Source: Daphnia pulex (taxonomy: Eukaryota; Arthropoda; Branchiopoda; Diplostraca; Daphniidae). Taken from it: a stretch of 64,000 nucleotides of DNA. A program made the translations under genes and the position numbers. Below the pieces are notes generated by a model, which was given only the letters and a program-made list of their open reading frames with translations, ran no database searches and had not been told where the DNA came from. The stretch lies in NCBI RefSeq assembly GCF_021134715.1, contig NC_060027.1, positions 4,898,001 to 4,962,000 on the forward strand. Reading direction: 5' to 3'. Below are positions 23,363 through 34,870 of this stretch, piece after piece. How positions within the stretch are numbered: the first letter of the stretch is position 1; each line of letters begins with the position of its first letter.

Positions 23363-25941
23363 GTCAGCGAGAGTGAGGTTTGCTCAGAGCCGCCGTACAT
23401 GTTTCGCCCCGTCCAAAATCCTGACGATGAAGAAGTGTAGGGCTAGGGCCGTGTTCGCACACGAACACGCACGAAATTGGTATACTTACTGTACTTCAGT
23501 TGTCTGATGTAGACCGAACAAGCCTGCTTGAACTGTTTTCTTTCCTTTTCATTTTTTCCTTCTCTGTCGTCTTTTGCGATAAGTATGGGGGTACAGAACG
23601 CGCGGAATCGACCCAAACAAGACAGCTGTAACAACAGCCCGGAACCGTAGAGCAACGAGCAGCGAAGTCACCGCAAGTCGCCCAGCTCGGCCAGCAACTG
23701 TTCGTCATCGTCTTCTTCGGTCGTGCATGAGAAGGTGCGTCATCTTCCTCACTTTTTTTAATTCGCGTTGGCTTCTTGATTGTCTTCATTGAATTGATTG
23801 ACTCTTGTCACAGGATAAAGGCAATAACGGCAACAAAGCCAAGTTGATGGTGGGAAGTCCGAGCAAAGGGCACAAGAGACGCCAGTCACGCCACGGAAGA
23901 GGAGGAGCTGGTGGGGACACTGCTGGTGGGGGAATCGGTGGTGAAGTGCCTGGCCCAGATGGCGAGCAGGCCGGCAACGGCAACGAAGATGAGCGTGGCC
24001 AACCCCGCCAGAAGAAGAAGAAGAACGACGCCAATTCTAAGGTGAGTCTATCGATTGAGCCTCTCGCTACTTATTGGTTTAAAATTTAAACAAATGATTT
24101 GATTTTCCAAATCATTTTGCCACAGAGTCCGTCCGAGAGCGTCTCGAGCGAAAGCAGCTCACTGGAGGATAATGGCATGAATCATAGCCTACTCTATATA
24201 GGAAGCCGAAAGGAAGGATATCTCTCGCGTGTTGGAAAAGTGAAGCCTACTTTGCTCACCTTTCCTCCGATTTCGCATCTTCCAAGTGGACCCAGGGGGG
24301 CCATCTGGTGAGCGAAATAATGACACGCCCTCCGAAATTTCGAATGTTATGGTTTGGGGAGATTACCCTGTAATTTATGAAGGCTCCATTAATATGTTGC
24401 CGTGAGGGATTTCATGACACTGTTACATGGAACGGTGTACATTATTGTTTAGTGAATGGCCCTTCGTAGCCTCCATCTTTCAATCTGATTCCATTCCTTC
24501 GCGAATGAAATCATATCGATAGAAACGTAAACAAATCCGTGTTTTCAAATATCGCCACTAGACGATAAATTGGCTCCCGTGGGTCCACTTTGGGCGGAGC
24601 CAAATAAGAGGAAGGGAACCCAAATTGGCTTCCAAAAAAAGGCCAAACCTTTCGGCTTCCTATATAGAGTAGGCTATGCATGAATGGATTGGACGGTGAA
24701 GTCGATCAAGATCTCGAACTGAGCGAAGCTCGTAGCGCTGGTTCTGGATCCGCTGGCGGTGGCTCCCGAACCTCATCTCCAGAAATGCCGGCCAGCAAGA
24801 GCACCGATGCAAATGCGCCAGCCATTGCCGAGCAAGTGGTTGCACCCAACGAGTCCTCGTCCGCCAATCCTATTGCTACTTTGAAAAACGCTTCTTCCGC
24901 CATTTCTGCCTCAGCTACCAGTGCCATGCTAGCCAATGGAGTGGCATCCAGCGATGGGGCACCAGACGAAAAGGAGAGGAGCGACTCTCCTAGTCCCCTA
25001 CTCACATTGGCTGGCCCTCGCCCAGGAAGCTTCGAGGCCATGAAACCCAACCAATCCGAGGATCTGCCACCCATGGTCAAACTGGAACCGGATTTCAACC
25101 CGGCCACCACCGGTTCGACAGCGAACGAAGATATGAAAAGTCGTCCGGCAGCGCTGTTGTCGCCCACTTTATTGCAAGACAAGGCAGTGACTCATGGGGC
25201 TATTTATGGGGGCAACAAGATACTCACGCCGGCCTGGCTGGGCAAAGAAGACATGTCGCTCTCTTCGGGTTTCGGTGGCCCTTCCTCGCCCGAACTTCCG
25301 TCACCTACCACGTCGTCCTCGTCTTTCCCACCTCCACTGGACATGTCGATCGACAGTGCCAACGGAGCCCTCAGGGATGCCAATAGCAGCGGCCCGCCAG
25401 GGTCTGATCTGCACTCGTCGCCTGTCATGGTGCCGCCGGCTCATTCCGGCTTCATTCGACCCTACGCTCCGCTGGAATCCACCTCAGTTATGGTCGACGC
25501 GGTCCCTTATTCGATGGCCTCGGCCGCCCCTACGACGACAGCTAATCATCCGACTATTGCTCCTGCATTGGGACGGTTGAACCTGAACCCGTTGCCCATG
25601 TCGGCCCCGCGTGACATGCCCGAACAGAGCGACCCGCAAAACTTGAAAATCAAACAGGAGATGGTGGACCCGTCCGCAGTTTCGGCTTCTGCTTCACCGG
25701 CTGTTTCTGCTGCCTCGTTGCGGGACATGTCTTCCATTCCACGAGATGGATCAATGCCATCCGTGGGAAGTGGATTTGCATCTTATCCCCCCAGCGTCCC
25801 AATGGCCTCTCTGATGGAGCCCAAGCGCGAACCTGGACTTGCTCATCCGCACCCGACAGCCTCTCCTCGGCTGGAGAAATCGTCGAGTGGGAGCGGCAAG
25901 AGTGATTTGCGGTTTGACAAGCGGTCAAGTTTCCAGCAAGG
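23363..25941 (+). pseudogene. Atrophin (RERE/Grunge-like) internal fragment, copy A
   Basis: Atrophins are nuclear transcriptional corepressors. Exon-like blocks: 23363-23434, with PPYMFRPV matching the PPFMFKPV motif of RERE; about 23586-23734, with SPSSASNCSSSSS; 23814-24041, Lys/Arg/Gly-rich and ending KKKKNDANSK; and 24126-25941, with SPSESVSSESSSLEDNG, then EVDQD (compare the DIDQD block of atrophins) and LKIKQE. The region is Pro/Ser-rich, as atrophin middle regions are. Breaks: an in-frame TAG at 23648-23650, a 496-bp transposon at 24183-24678 within the last exon, and no N-terminal ELM2/SANT or C-terminal domain. From 24686 to 25941 the frame is still open. The last block ends at a donor-like GGGTAT, beyond which intron-like DNA is shared with copy B. 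Confidence 0.7.
24183..24678. mobile_element. Non-autonomous inverted-repeat DNA transposon (MITE-like), 496 bp
   Basis: The ends are perfect inverted repeats of about 31 bp, starting CATAGCCTACTCTATATAGG and continuing AAGCCGAAAGG, with further imperfect pairing (AAGTGGACCCA blocks) inside. CATGAAT is duplicated at 24176-24182 and 24679-24685. If one end base is trimmed, the target duplication can be read as 8 bp, GCATGAAT. The allelic site in copy B (about 36014-36035) is uninterrupted. There is no internal coding capacity. The superfamily is unsettled: an 8-bp duplication would fit hAT or P. Confidence 0.85.
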
Positions 25942-26589
25942 GTATATATTTACAAGTAAATATCCATTCAAGCATTATCTGACCGCTAGATGTGCTGTGT
26001 ACCGGCCAGGTTTAAAGAAGGGGATTACGTGTAAAAAGTTACACTAAGGGGCATATAGCTCGAAAGCCGGCCTAGAAGTTAAGTAGGTAGGTAGGTAGGC
26101 CATCGCTTAACTAACCCCAGGCTTGCGACTGTCTCCAAGTATGTCCACTGGCTCCCACTGTATGAGTTCATTTTGCGATTTCTGTTAACTCTGTACAGGA
26201 GCCTGTCATTTTTTACCCAGACCGGACCCAAAACCTACAAAAAATTGACTTCCCGATCACTTTGATAACTATTAAACTACAGAACTGAAAGTATTCAGGG
26301 GGTGATATAGGAATAACAATTTAGCGCAATTAAGTAAAAAAATAAACACATATGTGCATTAGAGAGTTGGAATAAAACGGGAAAAATAAAACTGTCCACT
26401 ATAGGTCTGATTTACTCTACTTTCTTAAAGAAAACTGTTTTCTTGGTTTTCCGGTTTCGGAATTCTTGGATTCTGTTACTGTACAATAAGAATAAATTTA
26501 TTGTTCCCTTAGCTTTCTGACATTGAATTCTCCAGAATTTTTGGCTGGACTTGCTTTTTTCGACTCTGTCCTCTCTAGCTTTTTTGGCC

Positions 26590-28600
26590 TTTTTTCGTTT
26601 ATTAATTTAAACCTTCTTCCTCTTTTCTCTCTTCGTCTGCTAATTCAAATAATTTATTAAAAGAAATTACTATTTGGAGGTGTTTGAAGTTAAAAATACC
26701 AAATTCGATTCCTTGATAGGTGTCTTCAGTTTCTATCACTTCTTTCTCTTCTGGCACTGAAACTTTGCCCAAATCATCTACGTCATTTCCTGACAAACCG
26801 TCATGCGACTTCGTCCTCATCATCTACAGAGACTTCGTCCTCTTCATCTGCAGATTTCACCCTCTTCTTCTACAGAGACTTCGTCCTCATCATCTACAGA
26901 GACTAAGTCCACTATCGACGAATTTCGTAAAACAAAATTCAAATGAAACGTTATGTCTTCCCAACTAGCACCAAACAAACTATAAACGCATTAGGAAACA
27001 GTGACTTATGCAGCTCAATGCAGGTTAGAGATCTGGGAAGGGCTTGTATAATTATTCGATCATAATTCTCGATGAAGAAGGAACATAATCTCCTTTTGTA
27101 GAAAATCATGATTTTCACTTACTTTACCACATAAAAGTTGTACACATATTAGAAAATTCCGACGGGCCAACTCAGGAGGAAAGAATTTGAATCGAAGTAA
27201 ATGAAACACAAAAAAAGGAATTAGACAATGACACGAGCCTTCTGGCTTTGCATCGTAGGCGTGACGAACTTAGTCTTTCTCATCTTGTAGGCTTTTTTTC
27301 TTCCTTTGGGGGTCTGCGTCTTCCCCTTATTAAAAAAATGACATTAATTTTTATTTACTTCATTCTTACAGGTAAACTTACCTTTCAATTCACCATCCTT
27401 ACTTTCCTCATCAGGAACGGCTTCTTCTGGAAGATCCATTTGAGGTTTTTGAACTTCACTTTCAGAATTTATAAGTACCAAAACAGACGCAGGGATATTT
27501 TCAGCACGCCGCTATGTAATGAAACAAAAAACAATTTTCGATAAGGGATTACATTGATTGAAGTATACTAGCATCATGCATAATAGATGTGTACTTCTCC
27601 TTTAGTGTCTTTCAAACGGACACCACGTTTCCGTGCTGACCGATAGGTTCTCCTGAGTCCTTAACACCAAGAATAAGATTTCGTCATATTTCAATCGCAC
27701 TTTCATTTTTTGGTGAGTAAGACGGTACTTTTCAAGTAATGTCAGTCCACAACTTTTGTTATATCTTTTCTGCATTTTCTCCTGTTTCTCTTTTTTTTTG
27801 CTTTTTTCAAATTCTTTTTTCTCTGCTTTATTGTCCTTTTTTCATCAACATCAGCAAGATTCCCCAAATTAATTAACTGTCGTCTAGACAAATCCCTTAA
27901 TCTATCAAATGTCCATGCAGTCCAGTAAGTTTCGCCACGAGACCCTTACGTCCAAGATAGAAATTCCGTCATCTTCCAATTGGATAAGAGACGTGATTTT
28001 CAGTAACATTAGTCCACAAGTGAGTAGTACTGTCAGTGCACGAGTCCCCCTTTTTTTGGAAACGTTATCCATTTATTATTTCCATTACCGTCTGCATTTT
28101 CTTCTTAATTTTCCTTAAGCTCTTGTTTCTCCATTTTCTTTTCTCGTTTTATATCCTTTTTTCTCCGTATGTTTTTTTTTCATTTCACCTCATCAATGTC
28201 AGCCAGATTGCCATCTATAAGTAACTAAATTCAGCTTTTGTCTAACACGATGTTCATTTTACTCTTTACCATTCTGAATTCTTCAGAAACACCTAGACAT
28301 TGTTCGATTTCCTCCTTGAACTCATCTTCATACTTGCCTCTATCTTTCTCGCGGACACCTTTATCAAAAATTAACATTTATTCATATCTTTGTCATTGAC
28401 ACAAATGAATATAAACAATATCCTCTCTCACCTCACAGACTTTATCTTCGTCCTGAGCTTCCCTCTGTGACTATCATATTCAACTTGTGGATCGCCATCA
28501 TCTGCAATTAAAGGCAAGTTTAATGTAGATGGCTTTTATTTCCATTGATTTGCCTGAAACGGCTGTTCACACTCTTTCATGTAACTCCTCGCGTAAGAGT
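26590..28600 (-). pseudogene. Acidic/Lys-rich gene fragment, copy A
   Basis: Exon-like blocks on the minus strand include KVSVPEEKEVIETEDTYQG (about 26820-26700), an acidic block with KPQMDLPEEAVPDEES and a GTAAGT donor (about 27470-27385), a basic block GKTQTPKGRKKAYK (about 27330-27260) and a Lys-rich block with KKKEKQEKMQKRY (about 27840-27740). A second, diverged version of the Lys-rich/TLLEKYRLTH block follows at about 28130-27960. The order of these blocks and the shared splice-like edges suggest a multi-exon gene fragment. Stops and absent starts suggest it is broken. The second copy is at 41640-43700. Confidence 0.4.
26805..26905 (-). repeat. 24-bp coding minisatellite (acidic repeat), copy A
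   Basis: About four imperfect 24-bp units of the type CTTCGTCCTCATCATCTACAGAGA. On the minus strand each reads as VSVDDEDE-like residues. The same unit recurs at 30552-30680 and 31197-31272 (opposite strand) and in the duplicate at 41867-41967. Confidence 0.75.
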
Positions 28601-29131
28601 CTCACAACTAAAAAAATGTAAATATGGCAAAATATTACTATGTTTTCACTGAATAATTTTATTGTTTTATGGTAAGTAGTGGCACATATAGCTCCCTTCT
28701 GCCAAATATTGAAGAAATGTATTGGTCAATTTATTTATTTTTTAAAAATTCTATTCAAAAATGAAGTGTCCAAATGATTGCGATTGCTTTTCGAAATTCT
28801 CACTCGAGTCAGACCAGTCAGAATCGCAGCACTTCATAAATTGGTGATGATGGCCATAATTTCTAGTGATGAATACAAAAAGATGCCGAATGAATGGATG
28901 AAGAAAATTTTATCTGAACGTAAAAGATCATTTTTTCTGAGATATGGCAGGAAGAAGTTGATTTGAGATTTTATTGCCCTTAACTCCAATTAGTGTTTAT
29001 CTTGATTAATGAAATAATAAACAGCAAAAAAAAAATTTTTTTGGGTCTCCAAATGCTTTGGAATGTAAGAGGGGTTATCTTTTGTGGAAAGGGGTTACAA
29101 GTGGGAGGGGGTACAAAAATTTGGCTTACGT

Positions 29132-30535
29132 CATTTATGGACGGCCTCTCCTGTAATCTTTTCGGGCCAAATAAGCTCCCATAACTATAATTTTATAGGA
29201 TTGACAATAAATTGACAATAAATTGACAAATCCTGTTATTATATATTTATTTGTCAGGCTACTGGAGAAAACAAGGGGGTGGGAGGATATTATTCAAAGG
29301 GGAAATGGTCGCTACTCCAATTTGTTATCGTGATTTATGTAAACAAAAATTCCCCGCTTGGAGTTGTAAGAAAAGTTAATGATTGAATGACATATTCAAT
29401 GAAAGCAAAAAAAAAAAAGAAAAATAAACTTAATTTTTCTCTGGTTACTTCTTTTGAAAGCTTTTGTTTTTAGCCTGGGTATTGGCTATATTTTCTGGAG
29501 GTTATTGGCCTGAAAATAAGTTTGCCATCCTCTTGAAAAGATTCTATCGAATCAATGTTCGTTGGTAGGGTCGATTGGGCAAAAAATTTTAATGCAATTC
29601 ATCTTTAAAAAAAATTATTGCATCAACTCCGTAGATTGCTTTGTGAGTCGCATTTTCATGTTCCGACTCTTGTGTAGGAGTCGTACGTGACTGGCCAGAG
29701 GGTATCCTAACCATTATCATTTTTATTGCTACTTGAATTGACAACGTCTTCTGTGCTTTCTTTTTAGTATTTTATCCTTTTCTGTGCATTCTCCATCTTT
29801 ATAAATCTTTCGTCGTATTTTTGCGGTTTCCGATGGTGAAGAGATCTGGTGACCTGATTTGTCCACTGCTCATAGGCTTAGCTTAGCCCATTCTTCCAAA
29901 CGTTGATTTAGCTTTGTTTCTTTACAAAAAACAATGTATTGAATAATTTTAAAAACTTTCTTGTTTACATTTCACACTAGAAGGTGGTTTCCCATCTGTG
30001 GCAAAGCAAGATTCGTTCATTTTATCGCAAAATTTGTTTTTTCAAGTTCTTCATCATGTGCGACTACCTCATTTTCTTCTGTATTCTTGCTCTCTTGTTT
30101 CTCCATTCTCTTGGCTTGTTTTAAATCTTTTTTCCTCTGCATTTTTTTCCGTATAGAAATTTACTTTTTGACCTCATATATTATATAACAAAGATTCACA
30201 ATGTCACACATCTTTACGCGTTATACTTATTTCTTTCAATTTGATTTGTTTGATTCCTCATATTTCTATGACGTGATTGTCAGCAAAATTACGTGTCGTA
30301 TCGTATTACGTATCGACAATTTTGCGAATTGATGTCATTATTTTTACGTTAATCGTGGACCACATTTCCTGATGTACTTTCACTCCATGAAATCAGAACT
30401 CGTTGAAACGCGAGAGCATATTCTCAAAACAAACGAGTTATAATGGCTTGTATAAAAATAGAAAAGCATTTGATATCGATTTTTATTATTTCGCCCCAAT
30501 CCTGCTGTTATATCAACAGGGTGAAACTTTTGTAA
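29132..30535. other. No supported gene
   Basis: AT-rich DNA with a short tandem of AATTGACAAT words near 29200-29230 and poly-A tracts. Open frames are short. Part of 29940-30170 is compositionally like the T-rich antisense of the Lys-rich exons, but I cannot align it securely. Confidence 0.4.
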
Positions 30536-30551
30536 ATGAAGAGGACGCAGC

Positions 30552-30680
30552 GTCTCTGTAGATGATGAGGACGAAAGTCTCTGTATATGAAGAGGACAAA
30601 GTCTCTGTAGCTGAATAGGACAAAGTCTCTGTAGATAAAGAGGACAAAGTCTCTGTAGATGAAGAGGACGAAGTCTCACT
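30552..30680 (+). repeat. 24-bp coding minisatellite, plus orientation
   Basis: Five consecutive units of GTCTCTGTAGATGAAGAGGACGAA with few substitutions. Read on the plus strand each encodes VSVDEEDE, with one unit carrying a TAG in that frame. It is the reverse orientation of the 26.8-kb and 41.9-kb arrays and probably belongs to an inverted fragment of the same gene family. Confidence 0.8.
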
Positions 30681-31196
30681 ATGGAGTAGATGATGCAAAA
30701 TAGGAGGGAATTATTTTCAAACGGAAGAAAGAAGCCATGAAAAAAAGAAGGCTAAAAGAGAAAGTTTCATAAAAATTTTCAGCTGAACAACCCAGTCTAT
30801 AAGAAATTCCTGACAGCATCGATGTTGGAGGAGCCTATAGCAACCACTTGTGTTCCCTTTCAAAATCGAAATGTTAGTGGGTAAAATGTAAACAAAAATT
30901 AATGTAAATCCAGACTTATTGAATCCAGGTGATAATTGAAGGTATACCAATAAAAATAGAGTCAGTTTCTATGATAAATAAAATGTTGATTTATGGTTAA
31001 GCATGACAACCTTGAATTAAGGTTGCAAGGACAAGAATACTAAATTAAAGAATTCCATTCTAAATGTTAAGACAAAGGTGGGGAAAAAAGATTTTGGTTA
31101 CATAATACATAAAGGTATTACATTGTGAATTGTCTTGTCTTAGATGAAAAACTGCGACAAATTAATTTTTAGGGACCAATTTTTTGTGATGATGAG

Positions 31197-31272
31197 AACT
31201 TTCTGCAGATAATGAGGACGAAGCTGATTTTTAAGAGGACGAAGTCTCTGTAGATGATGAGGACGAAGTTGG
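31197..31272 (+). pseudogene. Short acidic exon of the same family, plus strand
   Basis: Acceptor TTTCTGCAG, then an acidic frame DNEDEADF, an in-frame TAA, and EDEVSVDDEDEV ending at a good donor GTTG|GTAAGAGG. The stop and isolation mark it as a remnant. Strand and repeat unit match 30552-30680. Confidence 0.45.
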
Positions 31273-31513
31273 TAAGAGGATTACCAGGAAATGATATAAA
31301 TTATTATAAGGAGGAAGTATAAGTGCCAGAATAGGAGGAAGAGAGAGAAATAAGGTGTTTGTAAATGTCCCAAAAGTGTATTCCACCCTCATTACGATTC
31401 CACTAAACAAGAATTAAAGATTAAAACCAGAAAGCAAAAAACGGGATATAAAGGAAGTGGTCAACTGAAAGTGACTGGCAGGAGTGACAAATACCGTTAC
31501 CTCTTGGGAACAA

Positions 31514-32369
31514 TTTTAATGTAAAAATTTTATTTTCTAAACAAAGTTGAAAAAAATTATGGTTTTATTAATTTTTAAGATGATCTGTTGGTATTATAGT
31601 CCCGTAAGTTGACGTCTGTCATGCGGGATTATTGATCAACATAATGTTAGCTTGCTTCCTAGAGATAATTTGGGCTTGCTAAACAAAGTTGATTTTTTTA
31701 CGGTTCCCGCTGACCTCGGGATCCAATCACGCTTGAACGCCCCGGCGAGTAGACAGACGTGGCTTTTCTTGTGTCTCATCCCTCTTTCTCTAACCATATT
31801 CCAGCCTGAAACCTTTTGCTTAATTATCATCATTTTTTTGTTGCTGAGCTCCCACACTATGAAGGTCTACCCTCCTTTATTGGTAATTACAATATCGAAA
31901 TTGCGGAATATTCCCGGCGATTTGATGCGTAAAACGTTCCCGTAGCTAACCACTGCTATGAACCTCAAATCTCTCGGACTTACCCTTAACCTAAATTCAA
32001 TCACGACCACTAGATGTCATTAAGTATTTTATGTTTTGTTTCTTATACCAGCCGATAGAGGGTTCAGGCGGAGGCAGGTAGACTCACCAAGTCTAGCAAA
32101 GTTTCCACTTCTTTGCGATACGCCAAGCCGAGAGGGCAGCTTAGATGCTTTGATAATTCAAAGCTCCCTCTAACTCAAAGCAAACCTCCAACTATAAAAC
32201 AGCTAGCTATGCCTTGCAAGAATTGTTAGCGGAAATGTATATTTTTTAATCTTCTTATTTCTTCTTATTTCTACTTAATTCTACTCTCATATCCTTTCGT
32301 GGTGTGATCCACAACATCACATAACTTAATCATCCAAGGCTTAAAGGGTAGGACATGCTTGGGATAGGT
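31514..32369 (+). repeat. 855-bp dispersed repeat, copy 2 (LTR-like)
   Basis: Second copy of the repeat at 18820-19674, differing by scattered substitutions and one or two small indels over the full length. The TATA-like ACTATAAAACAGC is conserved. The right flank is AAAAAAACATAT here and TTGGCGCAAA in copy 1, so both copies stop at the same base. Confidence 0.6.
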
Positions 32370-32384
32370 AAAAAAAACATATAT

Positions 32385-34870
32385 CGACAGTTATCATTCC
32401 TTTTTCTTTTTTCCATCCATCCCATTTGCGTTTCCATCAGTCTCATTTTCCTTTGAAGCTTTTGAACGCTTTCTTTTCATTGTCCGATAATTGAGAGAAT
32501 CGTCTCCACAAGCGCCTCTCTCCAAGAGTTCCTCAGTATCTGCACAAACAGGTATTCGTCATGAACGAACGAACCGAACGCCAATGGCGCCAGAGACATA
32601 ACTTTTTTCGCTGCTGGGATTTTTGGCAGAGGCGAAAGAAATTTTAATTAACCAAAAATCAATTTGACCGGGCCTATAATACCTCAATAGGAAAAAAAAA
32701 TTTCGAGAGGAGAATTTATTTCAATCAATAAAACTGGGGATATAGTGATAGGATGTTTTCTGAATGTGTCCTCTTTGTTTGGATTTTTGTCAGGACAACG
32801 TCACCCCCTAAAAATGACACTCCATCACCAAGTCAACATTGAATCAACAGCACATAGTTTCCTTCTTTGTTCCATCGCGACATCGACGGAAATATCTTTC
32901 ACGATCCAGTGCAGAATTTATAGCGTTTTCCACTTGCCCGTCACTGCATCTCAACTACATCGGGAAGTTCGAACAAAATTTTGATTCCATTATCTAAATA
33001 ATTGCCTGTATACTAACGATGGGGGAAATGATGACTTCACCTTGTCGCCAATTAAGGTGTTTGCACATAGGCATTTTACTTACCAGAATCGCTGTCGTCC
33101 TTTTTTCTCTCTCATTACCTGGCAGTATGATTTCAGCTTTAATTAAAAATAAGGTATTAATTAGTTTTATTTCATTGAAAGTACAAGTTTAATAACGGTT
33201 TATTTTTACGTGAACCATCAGGCTCCTCGTCCTCCACTTCTACTTCTTGGTCTTCAGGATCGTAGTCGGTAAAACAATCAAACAGTGTCTTCTTTAAATT
33301 TTAGGTAAGGAATTATGTATTGTTCATTTAATGTATTAACATATTGTATTGTATATTGTATTGTATTAGGCCATTCTTTTTCCTTGTTTCGTGGAATTGT
33401 GAGAAATGGACTATCTGAGTCTGGATAGTCATGATCAGAAAGGGAGTCCTCCAATAACTCTGCCTCTGTAAGTATTAAAGCATTAATTATATATTTTTTT
33501 AAATAACCATTTATTAAATCAATATTTATACTTACTAGGGCATATGGTCAAGGCTGGATGTTTTTCACCAAACCTGAAAGTTAAATTTTGCTTGTTAAGT
33601 AAAGGATTCTGCCCCAAGGTAATGTTTTTTCATAAATATAACTTACAAGTCACACAGATAACTATACTTGAACATTTCAATGTTTTTGATGTCTGTTTTT
33701 TTTCAGTTAGATAAATTTAGAATTTGGAAAGACTGAAAGTCTGAAAACTGTTTGATTCAATTTCAACAGAGTCTGACGTCGTCTGCTCACCGGAATTATG
33801 TATTATTCACTAAAGTATTAACATATTGTATTGTATATTGTATTGTATTAGGCCATTCTTATTTCTTGTTTCGTGGAATTGTGAGAAATGGACTATCTGA
33901 GTCTGGATAGTCATGATCAGAAAGGGAGTCCTCCAATAACTCTGCCTCTGTAAGTATTAAAGCATTAATTATATATTTTTTTAAATAACCATTTATTAAA
34001 TCAATATTAATACTTACTAGGGCATATGGTCAAGGCTGGATGTTCTTCACCACACCTGAAAGTTAAATTTTGCTTGTTAAGTAAAGGATTTTGCCCTAAG
34101 GTAATTTTTTTCATAAGTTTACTTAAACGTCACACTGATAAGTATATTTGTATATTTCATTCATGTTTCTAATGTCTGTTTTTTTTTCAGTTAGATAATT
34201 GGAAAGACTGAAAACTTTTTGATTCAATTTCAACTTTTTATCGTTTATTTCTTGTTCTTTCTTCGCCCGCTTTAAGTCTTTCTTTTTTCATGTTATTCTT
34301 TCTTTTTGGAGCTTGAGCTTTAATTTCATCTATGTCGGCTGCATAGGCTGCATCAACATCTGTAAGTCATAAAATTAAATTGTAATAACACAATTAAGTT
34401 TATTTTAGATGTTTTATTATTGACATTTTATTTTTCCTTTTCATTTCTTAAATTTTTTTCTTCCTTTTCATTATCTTCTTAGTTTTTGTTTTAAACTAAT
34501 TATTAATGTTTTTTTTTACTTCGGCTTTTTTTTTCTCTTACCAGGCACATCAGATTTACATCCTTCTTTTTCTTGGAAAGAGACTTCATTTTCTGGCAGT
34601 TTGATGTCACCTATAATTTAAATTTAGGTATCAAATAGTTATATGAATTACAATTATAAAAATTGTAATAACAGTTTTCTTATGTGAGCATGCATACTTT
34701 TCATCCTCCACTGCTGACTCAATTTCTTCAGGCTCGTAGTCAGGTAGAACTATGTCTTCTTTAACTTTTAGGTATGGAATTAGTTTTATTCAATTAATTT
34801 ATAACCATGTTATATATGTGTTACTAACTGTAGAACTCTTGTAATGCGTTTGGGGTGTCGGCCCTATTAC
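32385..34870 (-). pseudogene. Acidic short-exon gene family, array 2
   Basis: Minus-strand exon-like blocks, from high to low coordinate. About 34750-34690 has LPDYEPEEIESAVEDE. 34612-34553 has GDIKLPENEVSFQEKEG with AG and GT borders. About 34364-34240 has DVDAAYAADIDEIKAQAPKR and ends in a stop. Two tandem copies of LEDSLSDHDYPDSDSPFLTIP lie at about 33950-33880 and 33470-33380. About 33275-33205 has TDYDPEDQEVEVEDEEPDGS. About 33135-33085 has AEIILPGNEREK. A last block at about 32552-32385 has GDDSLNYRTMKRKRSK and a stop. Several modules match array 1 and the 54.4-kb exons. The donor after the first block reads CACATAAG instead of CACGTAAA, so at least one splice site is lost. Function unknown. 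Confidence 0.45.
33309..34260 (-). repeat. Two-copy tandem duplication, about 480 bp per unit
   Basis: The block starting GGAATTATGTATTGTTCA at about 33309 recurs from about 33793. It includes the TTGTATATTGTATTG run, the acidic exon with DYPDSDSPFL and the downstream CATATGGTCAAGGCTGG exon. Copies differ by a few percent plus small indels, so exon and surrounding introns were duplicated together. Confidence 0.8.

Larger units (their letters stand above)
24126..29131 (+). repeat. Segmental duplication, copy A (about 5.0 kb)
   Basis: Co-linear and highly similar to 35969-44265, starting at the atrophin exon acceptor and ending in the G-rich stretch ...GTGGGAGGGGGT. Copy A carries the 496-bp inverted-repeat element that copy B lacks. 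Copy B carries the P element that copy A lacks. A GGTA microsatellite is longer here (about 26085-26098). Boundaries are read by eye and may be off by tens of bases. Confidence 0.9.

Noticed and set aside
24706..25182. Minus-strand 158-codon frame opposite the atrophin fragment, repeated at 36046-36522
   Set aside because: Mirrors the Ser/Pro-rich plus-strand frame and is present only because the plus strand is GC-rich and open.
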